From a bacterium (GTDB lineage: Bacteria; Zixibacteria; MSB-5A5; GN15; FEB-12): a stretch of DNA of 7,100 nucleotides. The DNA is taken from NCBI GenBank assembly GCA_030668045.1, contig DAOUUR010000121.1:1-7100 (forward strand), written 5' to 3'. Below the pieces are notes generated by a model. The model saw only the letters and a list, made by a program, of their open reading frames with translations. It was not told where the DNA came from and did not search any database. Positions within the stretch are counted from its first letter, which is position 1; each line of letters opens with the position of its first letter. Both the position numbers and the translations under genes were made by a program. Of the stretch, positions 1-6,243 are shown one piece after another.

Positions 1-1
1 A

Positions 2-1732
2 GAGTCCAACTCGGTCCTGATAAAACTGACCACCTTCATGTTGCGTCTGGCCCCAATCGGTCTGATAGCGATAGTGGGTAGCAATGTCGGGCTAAACGGC
101 CTGTCGTTTCTCGGGGGAGGATCAGGCTCGCTCCTCCTTTCTGTCCTCCTGGCCACAGTGTTGTTCGGTGGGATATTCCTTTCGTTAACGCTTGTGTTTA
201 TTGGCCGTAAACCGCTTGGCAGTTTTACCGGGGGAATCGGCCCGGCCATGCTGACCGCTTTTGCGACCTCGTCCTCTTCTAAGAACCTGGCCTTTACATA
301 TGAAGCCGTAACATCTCGCGCTGGGATCGATGAAAGAGCTGGCTCCACTGTACCGGCAATAGGGACGATCCTGAATTTTGGGGCGACCGCTATGTTTGCG
401 ATTATCGCTGCCGGCTATCTGGTGCACTCCGGTTCAATCGAACTTTCGATTTTCCAGTGGTTCGGAATTGTCCTCGGTGTTGCGCTCCTCTCAATAGGTA
501 CCGCCGGCTTGCCGCTGGTCGGAACAGCCGCACTGGTTGCTATCTTTGGCGCTCTTGGCCTGGGCGACCTGACCGCTGGAGTGGTGTTTGCAACAGTTAT
601 GGCTGCGGAAGTAATTCTGATCGACCGCCTTCGCGCCGCTCTAAATGTCTGGGGCGATGCCATCGGCGCGGTGGTGATTGGCCAGTCGTTTGACCTCAAA
701 ACAGTCAAAGTTCGTACGCGTACGGTATCGAAACGAGCGACTACCACTCGCACCGGACGAGGAGATCGCGAACGTCGCAGTGACCGTCCCGACACCAGAC
801 CGGACCGTCCTGCTGAGCGACGTGATCGCAATGGCCGCAAGAGTCCGGCTTCTTCCAGCACTACCAGTACAACTACCCGAGGAAGGCGAACAACACGAAC
901 CGACAGCCGCACGCAACCAAAGACACCGGTGTCGCAACCGCCGGTGCAACGAAAGAGCCGCTCCGCAGAGAGCTCAACCCCTTCGCCATTCGCGATTGAC
1001 ACCAAGCTTCCAGCCTCTGGTCTGGAAGTTGAGTCCGGAACTCTGCCAATCCTCCCACCAGCCAGTGACAGTCCGTCCTCGACGCCCGCTCAAACACGAT
1101 CCTCAAGTCGGACCACCGAGCGTCGCCCCTCCTCCCGTCCACCGAGAGAAAGTACGCGACGGCAACAGACCAAACCAACTCCGCAGCTGGATGTACTCGA
1201 CCAGAGCGATACAGCCCCCGAACCGACTAAGCCGGAGCCACGTCGGCCTGTTGTTAAGATTGCAAGACGTGTGCCCCGAGTAGAGCAGACCGCACCGCCA
1301 TCCATCGAGGAAACGCCACCGGCAATAGATCAAGTTGAGTCGACGCCAAAATCGGAGAAAACGCCACCACCGATTCTGCTTCCTGAACCTGAGACGCCGG
1401 TAGCAGAAGTGAAGCCCGAACCGATCCCAGAGCCGGAAGTTCCGGCACCGGTGCCGGAGCCGGAAACTGCCCCGGAGCCAGAAGCCCCGCCGGTAGTGTA
1501 CGGTCGTTCACGGGTACGCAAAGGCGCCGCCCTGAAGGCTAAACTTGATAAGAAGACCGACGAGCCACCCGCTGAGAAAAAGGAAGAGGCCGTCGAGACA
1601 CCGCCTGCAGAAGCTGAATCTCCGGTAGAAAATGCTGCCGTTGACGATTCTCCGGCTGATAATGCTCCAGTCGAGGAAGCTCCGGTCGAAAAAATTACAT
1701 TTGGACGTGGCAAACGCAAGCGCATCCGCTGA
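2..1732 (+). CDS. Dicarboxylate/amino acid:cation symporter (SDF family), 5'-partial, with long disordered cytoplasmic tail
   Basis: The reading frame is open from base 2, so the start and roughly the first 200 residues (the first transmembrane helices) lie before the window. Residues are numbered here from the Met at 38, which is probably internal (a TM5-like APIG segment follows it). SDF landmarks appear in order: the HP1 serine loop TSSSS (77-81), a TM7 motif NFGAT (113-117) where relatives have NMDGT, the HP2 loop GTAGLP (154-159), and TM8 with D196, R199, N203 and D207 in the spacing of the GltPh substrate and cation residues. The family uses Na+ or H+ gradients to import C4-dicarboxylates or acidic amino acids. 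The membrane core ends near 216. A tail of about 345 residues follows: Arg-rich (222-307), Ser/Thr/Pro-rich (308-380), Pro/Glu-rich (390-552), then a basic end. Typical family members stop soon after TM8. The tail should be cytoplasmic, since GltPh C-termini are. The family call is firm; substrate and tail function are unknown. Confidence 0.88.
   Translation, partial: ESNSVLIKLTTFMLRLAPIGLIAIVGSNVGLNGLSFLGGGSGSLLLSVLLATVLFGGIFLSLTLVFIGRKPLGSFTGGIGPAMLTAFATSSSSKNLAFTYEAVTSRAGIDERAGSTVPAIGTILNFGATAMFAIIAAGYLVHSGSIELSIFQWFGIVLGVALLSIGTAGLPLVGTAALVAIFGALGLGDLTAGVVFATVMAAEVILIDRLRAALNVWGDAIGAVVIGQSFDLKTVKVRTRTVSKRATTTRTGRGDRERRSDRPDTRPDRPAERRDRNGRKSPASSSTTSTTTRGRRTTRTDSRTQPKTPVSQPPVQRKSRSAESSTPSPFAIDTKLPASGLEVESGTLPILPPASDSPSSTPAQTRSSSRTTERRPSSRPPRESTRRQQTKPTPQLDVLDQSDTAPEPTKPEPRRPVVKIARRVPRVEQTAPPSIEETPPAIDQVESTPKSEKTPPPILLPEPETPVAEVKPEPIPEPEVPAPVPEPETAPEPEAPPVVYGRSRVRKGAALKAKLDKKTDEPPAEKKEEAVETPPAEAESPVENAAVDDSPADNAPVEEAPVEKITFGRGKRKRIR
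1616..1693 (+). repeat. Degenerate 30-base tandem repeat inside the transporter tail
   Basis: Two 30-base units (1616-1645 and 1646-1675) and a partial third (1676-1693) encode ESPVENAAVD, DSPADNAPVE and EAPVEK. The ten-residue period is clear in the protein and partly kept in the DNA, for example tctccgg and aatgct at matching places. It probably arose by small in-frame duplications in a low-complexity acidic segment. Confidence 0.55.
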
Positions 1733-1734
1733 AT

Positions 1735-1752
1735 CGATGGATACATCTATCG
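1735..1752 (+). other. Small hairpin just after the transporter stop codon
   Basis: The bases cgatgga and tctatcg can pair (seven pairs, one of them G-T) around a four-base loop, starting three bases after the stop codon. No run of T follows, so this does not qualify as an intrinsic terminator. It might protect the 3' end of the message or mean nothing. Confidence 0.25.
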
Positions 1753-1771
1753 CTTGAGAACCCGTGCTGTC

Positions 1772-1850
1772 GAACTGGTGGACCTTTCTCATTAATCCAA
1801 CGATTTGTCTGATAACGGAACTTGTTGACCTTTTGCGTCCAATTCGATTT
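1772..1850 (+). repeat. Imperfect direct repeat upstream of htpX
   Basis: Copy 1 is 1772-1806 and copy 2 is 1818-1850. The first 16 bases, gaactggtggaccttt and gaacttgttgaccttt, agree at 14 positions. After a variable spacer both copies continue with tccaa and then cgattt, two extra bases (tt) separating these in copy 2. The copies start 46 bases apart and fill most of the only sizeable gap between genes. The position suggests a duplicated regulator site or a duplicated promoter region for htpX, but no known operator was recognised. Confidence 0.5.
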
Positions 1851-1853
1851 ATT
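1825..1853 (+). promoter_or_regulatory. htpX: Weak candidate promoter for htpX
   Basis: A TTGACC hexamer (1825-1830, five of six bases of the sigma-70 -35 consensus) is followed after 17 bases by TTTATT (1848-1853, four of six for -10). Transcription would start close to 1860, which leaves a very short leader that begins within the Shine-Dalgarno region. The spacing is good, but the -10 is poor and the sigma preferences of this organism are unknown. Confidence 0.25.
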
Positions 1854-1874
1854 GACGGGAGAGGACAATAGACG

Positions 1875-2741
1875 ATGAATAATCTGAAAATCTCACTGAT
1901 GATGGTTATCCTGATGGCCCTATTTATGTGGGTTGGCTATCTGGTGGGTGGCCAGAGCGGAATGGTTCTCGCCTTTGGGTTAGCCGTAGTGATGAATGTT
2001 GGCAGCTATTGGTTCTCAGATAAAATCATCCTGAAAATCTATCGCGCTCGTGAAGTAACCGAATTGGATCATCCCCGTCTCTTTCGAGTTATCAATCAGG
2101 TTGTTGCCAAAGCAATGATGCCAACGCCGAAAGTTTGCATTGTTCCCAGCAAAGCTCCCAACGCATTTGCCACCGGACGTAACGCTGAGCATGCCGTTAT
2201 TGCCGTGACTGAGGGCATCCTGGAAATCCTCGATGAAGATGAACTCGAAGGCGTGATCGGTCATGAGATCGCGCATATTCTCAACCGTGACATGTTGATC
2301 GGTACAATCGCCGCTACCTTTGCCGGTGCTATCGGTATCCTGGCCTCCATTGCCCGTTGGGGCGCGATTTTTGGAGGGTACAGCCGTAACAACAACCGTG
2401 GAGGGGGACTTGGCCTGATAGTCGCTGCTATCGTCGCACCGCTGGCGGCTATGATAATCCAGATGGCTATCTCAAGACAACGTGAATACAAAGCCGACGC
2501 CCGTTCCGGCCAGTTGACCGGTAAGTACACCCAGTTGGCCTCAGCACTGGAAAAACTGCACAAAGCGCCTGTTCGACTCAATCTTGATCAGCAACCGGCC
2601 ACCGCTCACCTGATGATTATCAATCCGCTCTCAGGAAAGGGACTAGCCTCTCTCTTTTCAACACATCCTCCCGTTGAGAAACGAGTGGCGAAACTCCACG
2701 AGCTTCACACTCAGTCAGCCTATTATGCCAAGTATCCTTAG
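1875..2741 (+). CDS. htpX: HtpX, M48-family membrane zinc metalloprotease
   Basis: HtpX is an inner-membrane endoprotease that degrades misfolded membrane proteins, partly overlapping FtsH in function. The protein has 288 residues, close to E. coli HtpX (293). Two hydrophobic helices lie at about 5-21 and 29-47, and two more at about 142-164 and 181-199. The zinc motif HEIAH (130-134) supplies H130, E131 and H134, and EYKAD (204-208) supplies E204 as the likely third ligand. The C-terminal FSTHPPVEKR (261-270) is a family signature. The ATG start is supported by GGGAGAGGA (1857-1865), nine bases upstream, and by an in-frame TAG just before it. The gene follows a 142-base gap holding a direct repeat and a possible promoter, and lies 58 bases before the CNNM gene. 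In other bacteria htpX responds to envelope stress; no such site was identified here. All catalytic residues are present, so it should be active. Confidence 0.95.
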   Translation: MNNLKISLMMVILMALFMWVGYLVGGQSGMVLAFGLAVVMNVGSYWFSDKIILKIYRAREVTELDHPRLFRVINQVVAKAMMPTPKVCIVPSKAPNAFATGRNAEHAVIAVTEGILEILDEDELEGVIGHEIAHILNRDMLIGTIAATFAGAIGILASIARWGAIFGGYSRNNNRGGGLGLIVAAIVAPLAAMIIQMAISRQREYKADARSGQLTGKYTQLASALEKLHKAPVRLNLDQQPATAHLMIINPLSGKGLASLFSTHPPVEKRVAKLHELHTQSAYYAKYP

Positions 2742-2747
2742 TTTAAG

Positions 2748-2795
2748 GCCCGAGCCAAACGACATTCTCTACCCGACGACGAGAGAGAACCGGGC
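2748..2795 (+). promoter_or_regulatory. Possible structured leader covering the ribosome binding site of the CNNM gene
   Basis: The only Shine-Dalgarno-like stretch before the ATG at 2800 is GAGAGAG (2781-2787). TTCTCT (2765-2770) can pair with AGAGAA (2784-2789), covering most of it, and GCCCG (2748-2752) can pair with CGGGC (2791-2795) to close the structure. ACCCG (2771-2775) offers a competing partner for the CGGG at 2791-2794. The gap could therefore modulate translation, or the complementarity could be chance in a GA/CT-rich spacer. Confidence 0.25.
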
Positions 2796-2799
2796 ATAG

Positions 2800-4119
2800 A
2801 TGGTGACATCCCCGTACATAGAGCTGTTGGCAATCTTAGCGTTAATCGTAGCCAACGGTTTTTTTGCTCTGTCGGAGTTTTCGCTGATCGCCAGCCGACG
2901 CAGCAAACTAAAACAAGATATCGAAGAGGGCAAGACCGGCGCGGCAGCCGCAGAAAAGCTGCACCGTGACCCCGACCGGTTTCTTGCCACCGTACAGGTA
3001 GGGATTACAATGATGGGCACCGTTGCGGGAGTTTTTGGTGGTGCCACTCTGGTTAACCGCCTCCAGGATTTTCTCTCGGGTGTGTCAATCTCCCTTGTCT
3101 CGGAAACAGCCACCGGCATTGCCGTCGTTGCGGTAGCCACCGGTATCACTGCTGTCTCGGTCGTAATAGGCGAGTTGGTTCCAAAGTATGTCGCCCTCTC
3201 GCAACCGGAACGATACGCTCGTATGGTAGCCCGTCCGATGACCCTCTTCATCAAAATTGCAGCCGTGTTTGCCAGCCTGCTCAGCCGGAGCGCCAATTTG
3301 TTTGTACGCATGATCGGTGTTAGAAAACAGGCGGGAGAATCTCCGATCACCGAAGAAGAGATCAACCAGATGATTCTCGATGGCCGGAAAAAAGGTGTCT
3401 TTGATGCCACCGAAGAAAAACTGATCAGGTCGGTTTTTGATTTTGCCGACTCCACTGTCCGTCGCGCCATGACACCCCGTACCGAAGTGGTGGGAATCAA
3501 TTTGAACGCACCCCACAAGACGATCACTCGCACGATTGTCGAAGAAGGGTACAGCCGGTTCCCCATTTTTGAAGGTAACCTTGATCGCATCGTTGGTGTC
3601 CTTTACACCAAGGACTTGATTCTCCAGCAGACCAACCCGGAGTTGATAATCCTCTCCGATATGATTCGTAAGCCGATGTTTGTGCCGGACTCAATGCCGT
3701 TGTCAAAGTTACTTGATGAATTCCAGCGCAAGAAAAACCATATGGCAATTGTGCTTGATGAATTTGGTGGCACTGCCGGAATTATTACACTCGAAGATAT
3801 TCTTGAGGAGCTTGTTGGTGAGATACAGGATGAGTACGACGAAGAACAACCACCGCTGGTAAAACATTCTGATGCAGTCGCCTATGCTGACGGCGCGGTC
3901 TGGCCGGGCGACATCAACGACCTGCTCAAGAGTCGTCTGCCGGAAGACGAAGCAGAGACGCTGGCCGGGCTGGTCATTCATCGCCTGGGCCATCTCCCGG
4001 AGCAGGATGAGCATGCCGTCATAGCCGACCTTCGCATCACCGTACTGGAACGCCAGGAAAACCGTCTGATCCGACTGAAGCTTGAGAAGACTCAACCCGA
4101 TAACGACAACCAGGAGTAA
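2800..4119 (+). CDS. CNNM/CorB-type membrane protein (hemolysin family: DUF21, CBS pair, CorC_HlyC)
   Basis: Members of this family (bacterial CorB, YfjD, TlyC-like; animal CNNM) are linked to Mg2+ or Co2+ efflux and are gated by nucleotide binding to the CBS pair. The 439-residue protein shows the full standard order. A DUF21 membrane domain covers about 5-175, with the ANGFFALSEFSLI first helix (18-30) and VVIGELVPKY (121-130). An acidic linker contains ITEEEI (183-188). Two CBS domains cover about 220-342, with SRFPIFEG (252-259) and LDEFGGTAGIITLEDI (319-334). A CorC_HlyC domain covers about 358-430. The ATG follows directly after an in-frame TAG, so this is the earliest start; its Shine-Dalgarno (GAGAGAG, 2781-2787) is weak and about 12 bases away. 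The stop is 13 bases before the YqaA-like gene, pointing to one transcript. The old name hemolysin is historical and does not predict a toxin. Which ion is moved cannot be read from sequence. Confidence 0.92.
   Translation: MVTSPYIELLAILALIVANGFFALSEFSLIASRRSKLKQDIEEGKTGAAAAEKLHRDPDRFLATVQVGITMMGTVAGVFGGATLVNRLQDFLSGVSISLVSETATGIAVVAVATGITAVSVVIGELVPKYVALSQPERYARMVARPMTLFIKIAAVFASLLSRSANLFVRMIGVRKQAGESPITEEEINQMILDGRKKGVFDATEEKLIRSVFDFADSTVRRAMTPRTEVVGINLNAPHKTITRTIVEEGYSRFPIFEGNLDRIVGVLYTKDLILQQTNPELIILSDMIRKPMFVPDSMPLSKLLDEFQRKKNHMAIVLDEFGGTAGIITLEDILEELVGEIQDEYDEEQPPLVKHSDAVAYADGAVWPGDINDLLKSRLPEDEAETLAGLVIHRLGHLPEQDEHAVIADLRITVLERQENRLIRLKLEKTQPDNDNQE
4112..4116 (+). promoter_or_regulatory. 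Shine-Dalgarno of the YqaA-like gene, overlapping the end of the CNNM gene
   Basis: AGGAG lies inside the last codons of the CNNM gene, 16 bases before the ATG at 4133. The spacing is longer than usual, but no other start codon in frame is better placed. Ribosomes that terminate at 4119 could re-initiate 13 bases on, so translational coupling is likely. Confidence 0.5.
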
Positions 4120-4132
4120 ATACTATACTGCT

Positions 4133-4804
4133 ATGCTCAAACTGATCAAGACACCCCTGAGATGGACACGTGCGCTGTATGATTGGGTGCTCAAGTGGAG
4201 TGAATCGCCACACAGTCTGACCGCATTGTTCGGCCTGGCGCTGGCCGAAGCATCCTTTTTCCCGGTCCCACCCGATGCCTTGCTGATAGCATTGTGCATG
4301 GGCGCCCACCGCAAATGGTTCAAGTTTGCCCTGGTCTGCACTGTAGGATCAATCGTTGGCGGTCTGCTGGGCTACCTGATAGGCTACAGCGCTTTTGAAT
4401 TGATAGGGGAGAAAATGTTAGGCTTGACCGCTTCCCTCTCCGGAAGTGAGCCAAAGCTACTGCTGTCACAGGCGCAATTCTGGTTCAATGAAAAAGAACT
4501 CTGGGGAATGAAAGTCGGACCGTGGGCGGTCGGAGTCGCTGGCTTCACGCCGATACCGTACAAGGTCTTCACCATTGCCGCCGGTTTTTTTGAAATGGCG
4601 CTGATTCCTTTTCTGGTTGCATCGACTATCGGTCGTTCACTCCGATTCTTTGTTGTCGCCGGTCTGATCGGATTGCTCTACAAGAGATATGGCTCAAGAA
4701 TCCAGGAATGGATTGATCGGTACTTCAATTTCCTCGCCATCGCATTTGTAGTCCTCCTCGCCCTCGGGTTTTTCGTTCTCAAATTCCTCAATGATGTCCA
4801 ATGA
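4133..4804 (+). CDS. YqaA-like DedA/VTT-family membrane protein
   Basis: The protein belongs to the DedA/SNARE-associated Golgi (VTT) superfamily, in the YqaA-like branch. Some DedA proteins move undecaprenyl phosphate or other lipids across the inner membrane; the role of YqaA-like members is not settled. The 223-residue product has conserved E39 and SFFPVPPD (41-48) at the first re-entrant loop, and GFTPIPYKVFTIAAG (138-151 region) at the second, a hallmark of this branch. IGRSLRFF (167-173) carries two arginines resembling those essential in DedA proteins. Hydrophobic stretches lie at about 29-55, 64-88, 147-181 and 199-217. The ATG at 4133 is preferred over a TTG at 4082 because that longer version overlaps the upstream gene and adds only a hydrophilic stretch. 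The gene lies between the CNNM gene and rlmD (13- and 24-base gaps), probably in one operon. Confidence 0.87.
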   Translation: MLKLIKTPLRWTRALYDWVLKWSESPHSLTALFGLALAEASFFPVPPDALLIALCMGAHRKWFKFALVCTVGSIVGGLLGYLIGYSAFELIGEKMLGLTASLSGSEPKLLLSQAQFWFNEKELWGMKVGPWAVGVAGFTPIPYKVFTIAAGFFEMALIPFLVASTIGRSLRFFVVAGLIGLLYKRYGSRIQEWIDRYFNFLAIAFVVLLALGFFVLKFLNDVQ

Positions 4805-4805
4805 T

Positions 4806-4823
4806 CCGGTTCCACCGGCGGAG
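4806..4823 (+). promoter_or_regulatory. rlmD: Shine-Dalgarno of rlmD with a small GC hairpin next to it
   Basis: GGAG (4820-4823) lies five bases before the ATG at 4829 and fixes that start. Directly upstream, CCGGT (4806-4810) pairs with ACCGG (4814-4818) around a three-base loop. The hairpin stops two bases short of the GGAG core, so it may limit access a little or only separate the two genes. Confidence 0.4.
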
Positions 4824-4828
4824 ATAAA

Positions 4829-6181
4829 ATGGGAAAACAAATTGAAGTAGATATTGTTGATCTCGCTTTTGATGGCAAGGCTGTCGCCCACAACGATGGC
4901 AAAGTCGTCTTTCTTGATGCCGGTTTGCCGGGCGAACGAGTCACCGCCGAGATCATACGCAGCAAACCACGTCACGATCAGGCACGGGTCCTTAACCTTA
5001 TCACCAAAGGTCCCCATCGCATAAAACCGACTTGTCGGCACTTTGGTGGCTGTGGCGGTTGTGCGTGGCAGGACCTCAGCTACGAACGCCAGCTACACTA
5101 CAAAACCAAACAGGTCGGCGACTGTATGGAACGTCTGGCCGGGCTGCCCGATGTGAAAGTGCACGAGACGATCCCCGCACCGGACCAATTCCGCTACCGT
5201 AACAAGATGGAATTCTCGTTTCACACCGCAACCGACGATAGCTTCACGCTCGGGCTGCACCGACGGGGAGCGTTTGACGAAGTGTTCGACCTCAAGGCCT
5301 GTTACCTGCAATCAGAACTCGCCAATGAAATTGTCGCGACCGTGCGTCGGTTCGTGCGCGATCATTCGCTGCCGGTTTACGATGTTGTCAAACATACCGG
5401 ATATGCCCGTTTCCTGGTTATTCGGGAAACGACTTATACTGATCAGGTGATGGTCAATTTTGTTACCAACTACGGAGAGTTTGAAAAAAGCGACGAGTTG
5501 GTAGCGGCGCTAACCGCCCTGTCTCCTCGTATCACAACTATCGTACATAATCAGAACGGTCAGAAATCGAATATCGCAACCGGCGAGATCGAGAAAGTAC
5601 TATCCGGCTCCGGTTCAATCCAAGAGAAAATTCTCGGCAAGATTTTCAGGATCAAAGCCAATTCGTTCTTCCAGACCAATTCGGCTCAAACCGAAACCCT
5701 GTATCGCACCGCCTTTGACATGCTCTCGCTCGATGGCGATGATCGCGTGCTCGACCTTTACTGCGGCACCGGCCCGATTGGGATATTGCTTTCCGAACGG
5801 GTCAAGGAAGTGGTCGGCGTGGAACTGGTGACCGATGCGGTCGTCATGGCGCGGGAGAATGCGGCTGCCAACGATATCTCAAACATCACCTTTATCGAAG
5901 CTAATGTCGTGGAGTACCTCAGGAACCAGGCGCCGGAAGGTGACCCGTTTGACGCTGTAGTGATTGATCCCCCCCGTGCCGGTTTGCATCCCAAAGCACT
6001 CCGCCGTATCAAAGAAATGAAACCTCCCCGGATTCTCTATATTTCCTGCAATCCGGCCACTTTCGCTCGTGATGCCAAAGAACTGGTCGCAATCGGGTAC
6101 GAGCTACCGGAAGTTCGGCCAATCGATATGTTCCCGCACACCCGCCACATCGAGCTGGTCTCTGTCTTTAGCCAATCCTGA
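4829..6181 (+). CDS. rlmD: 23S rRNA (uracil-C5)-methyltransferase, RlmD/RumA type
   Basis: The enzyme uses S-adenosylmethionine to methylate carbon 5 of a uridine in 23S rRNA, U1939 in E. coli numbering. The 450-residue protein has a TRAM RNA-binding domain (about 2-60) and four cysteines, C69, C75, C78 and C158, in the arrangement that holds the [4Fe-4S] cluster of RumA. A central RNA-binding region contains RYRNKMEFSF (122-131). The methyltransferase domain shows ANSFFQTN (277-284), the SAM loop LDLYCGTGPIG (308-318), DPPRAG (380-385), the catalytic Cys C407 in SCNPATFARD, and the general base E442 in HIELV. The start has a good Shine-Dalgarno five bases upstream. Some bacteria have one enzyme (RlmCD) that modifies both U747 and U1939, and related enzymes act on tRNA, so the exact site is inferred from the family. 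It appears to be the last gene of the cluster. Confidence 0.93.
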   Translation: MGKQIEVDIVDLAFDGKAVAHNDGKVVFLDAGLPGERVTAEIIRSKPRHDQARVLNLITKGPHRIKPTCRHFGGCGGCAWQDLSYERQLHYKTKQVGDCMERLAGLPDVKVHETIPAPDQFRYRNKMEFSFHTATDDSFTLGLHRRGAFDEVFDLKACYLQSELANEIVATVRRFVRDHSLPVYDVVKHTGYARFLVIRETTYTDQVMVNFVTNYGEFEKSDELVAALTALSPRITTIVHNQNGQKSNIATGEIEKVLSGSGSIQEKILGKIFRIKANSFFQTNSAQTETLYRTAFDMLSLDGDDRVLDLYCGTGPIGILLSERVKEVVGVELVTDAVVMARENAAANDISNITFIEANVVEYLRNQAPEGDPFDAVVIDPPRAGLHPKALRRIKEMKPPRILYISCNPATFARDAKELVAIGYELPEVRPIDMFPHTRHIELVSVFSQS

Positions 6182-6194
6182 GATTGGCTTGCTT
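6170..6194 (+). terminator. Candidate terminator hairpin spanning the rlmD stop codon
   Basis: AGCCAATC (6170-6177) and GATTGGCT (6182-6189) are perfect inverse complements, eight pairs around the loop CTGA. The stop codon TGA (6179-6181) sits in that loop. The bases that follow (TGCTTAGG) are only modestly T-rich, so termination may be partial or need a factor. Its place between the rlmD cluster and a gene with its own strong ribosome binding site supports a transcript boundary. Confidence 0.5.
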
Positions 6195-6204
6195 AGGTGT
6201 GGAA

Positions 6205-6239
6205 ATGACCTTATTTTGCCGACTTATATTTTGAGGAGA
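6205..6239 (+). promoter_or_regulatory. Possible promoter and strong Shine-Dalgarno of the DUF885 gene
   Basis: TATATT (6225-6230) matches five of six bases of a -10 box, but ATGACC (6205-6210) is only 14 bases upstream of it. Using TATTTT (6227-6232) instead gives a 16-base spacer. The Shine-Dalgarno GAGGAGA (6233-6239) is strong and lies well placed before the ATG at 6244. The ribosome site is clear; the promoter is tentative. Confidence 0.35.
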
Positions 6240-6243
6240 AACA

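Noticed and set aside
38..40. ATG at 38 as the true start of the transporter
   Set aside because: The frame stays open to the window's left edge and the sequence here matches TM5 of the family, so the ATG is internal.
415..1283. Open frames of 196 and 201 codons (minus and plus strand) across the transporter tail
   Set aside because: They are Arg/Ser/Pro-rich out-of-frame readings of the low-complexity tail, with no plausible start signals and no continuity with any domain.
1735..1752. Intrinsic terminator after the transporter
   Set aside because: The stem contains a G-T pair and no T tract follows; it is kept only as a low-confidence hairpin.
2769..3590. Long minus-strand open frame (273 codons) opposite the CNNM gene
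   Set aside because: It lies wholly antisense to a well-supported gene and its translation has no family resemblance; it follows from codon bias of the true gene.
2800..4119. Hemolysin or toxin function for the CNNM protein
   Set aside because: The hemolysin label is historical; the domain order is that of CBS-regulated cation transport proteins, with no toxin feature.
4082..4132. Earlier TTG start for the YqaA-like protein
   Set aside because: It would overlap the CNNM gene by 38 bases and add 17 hydrophilic residues before the normal family N-terminus; the ATG at 4133 has AGGAG upstream.
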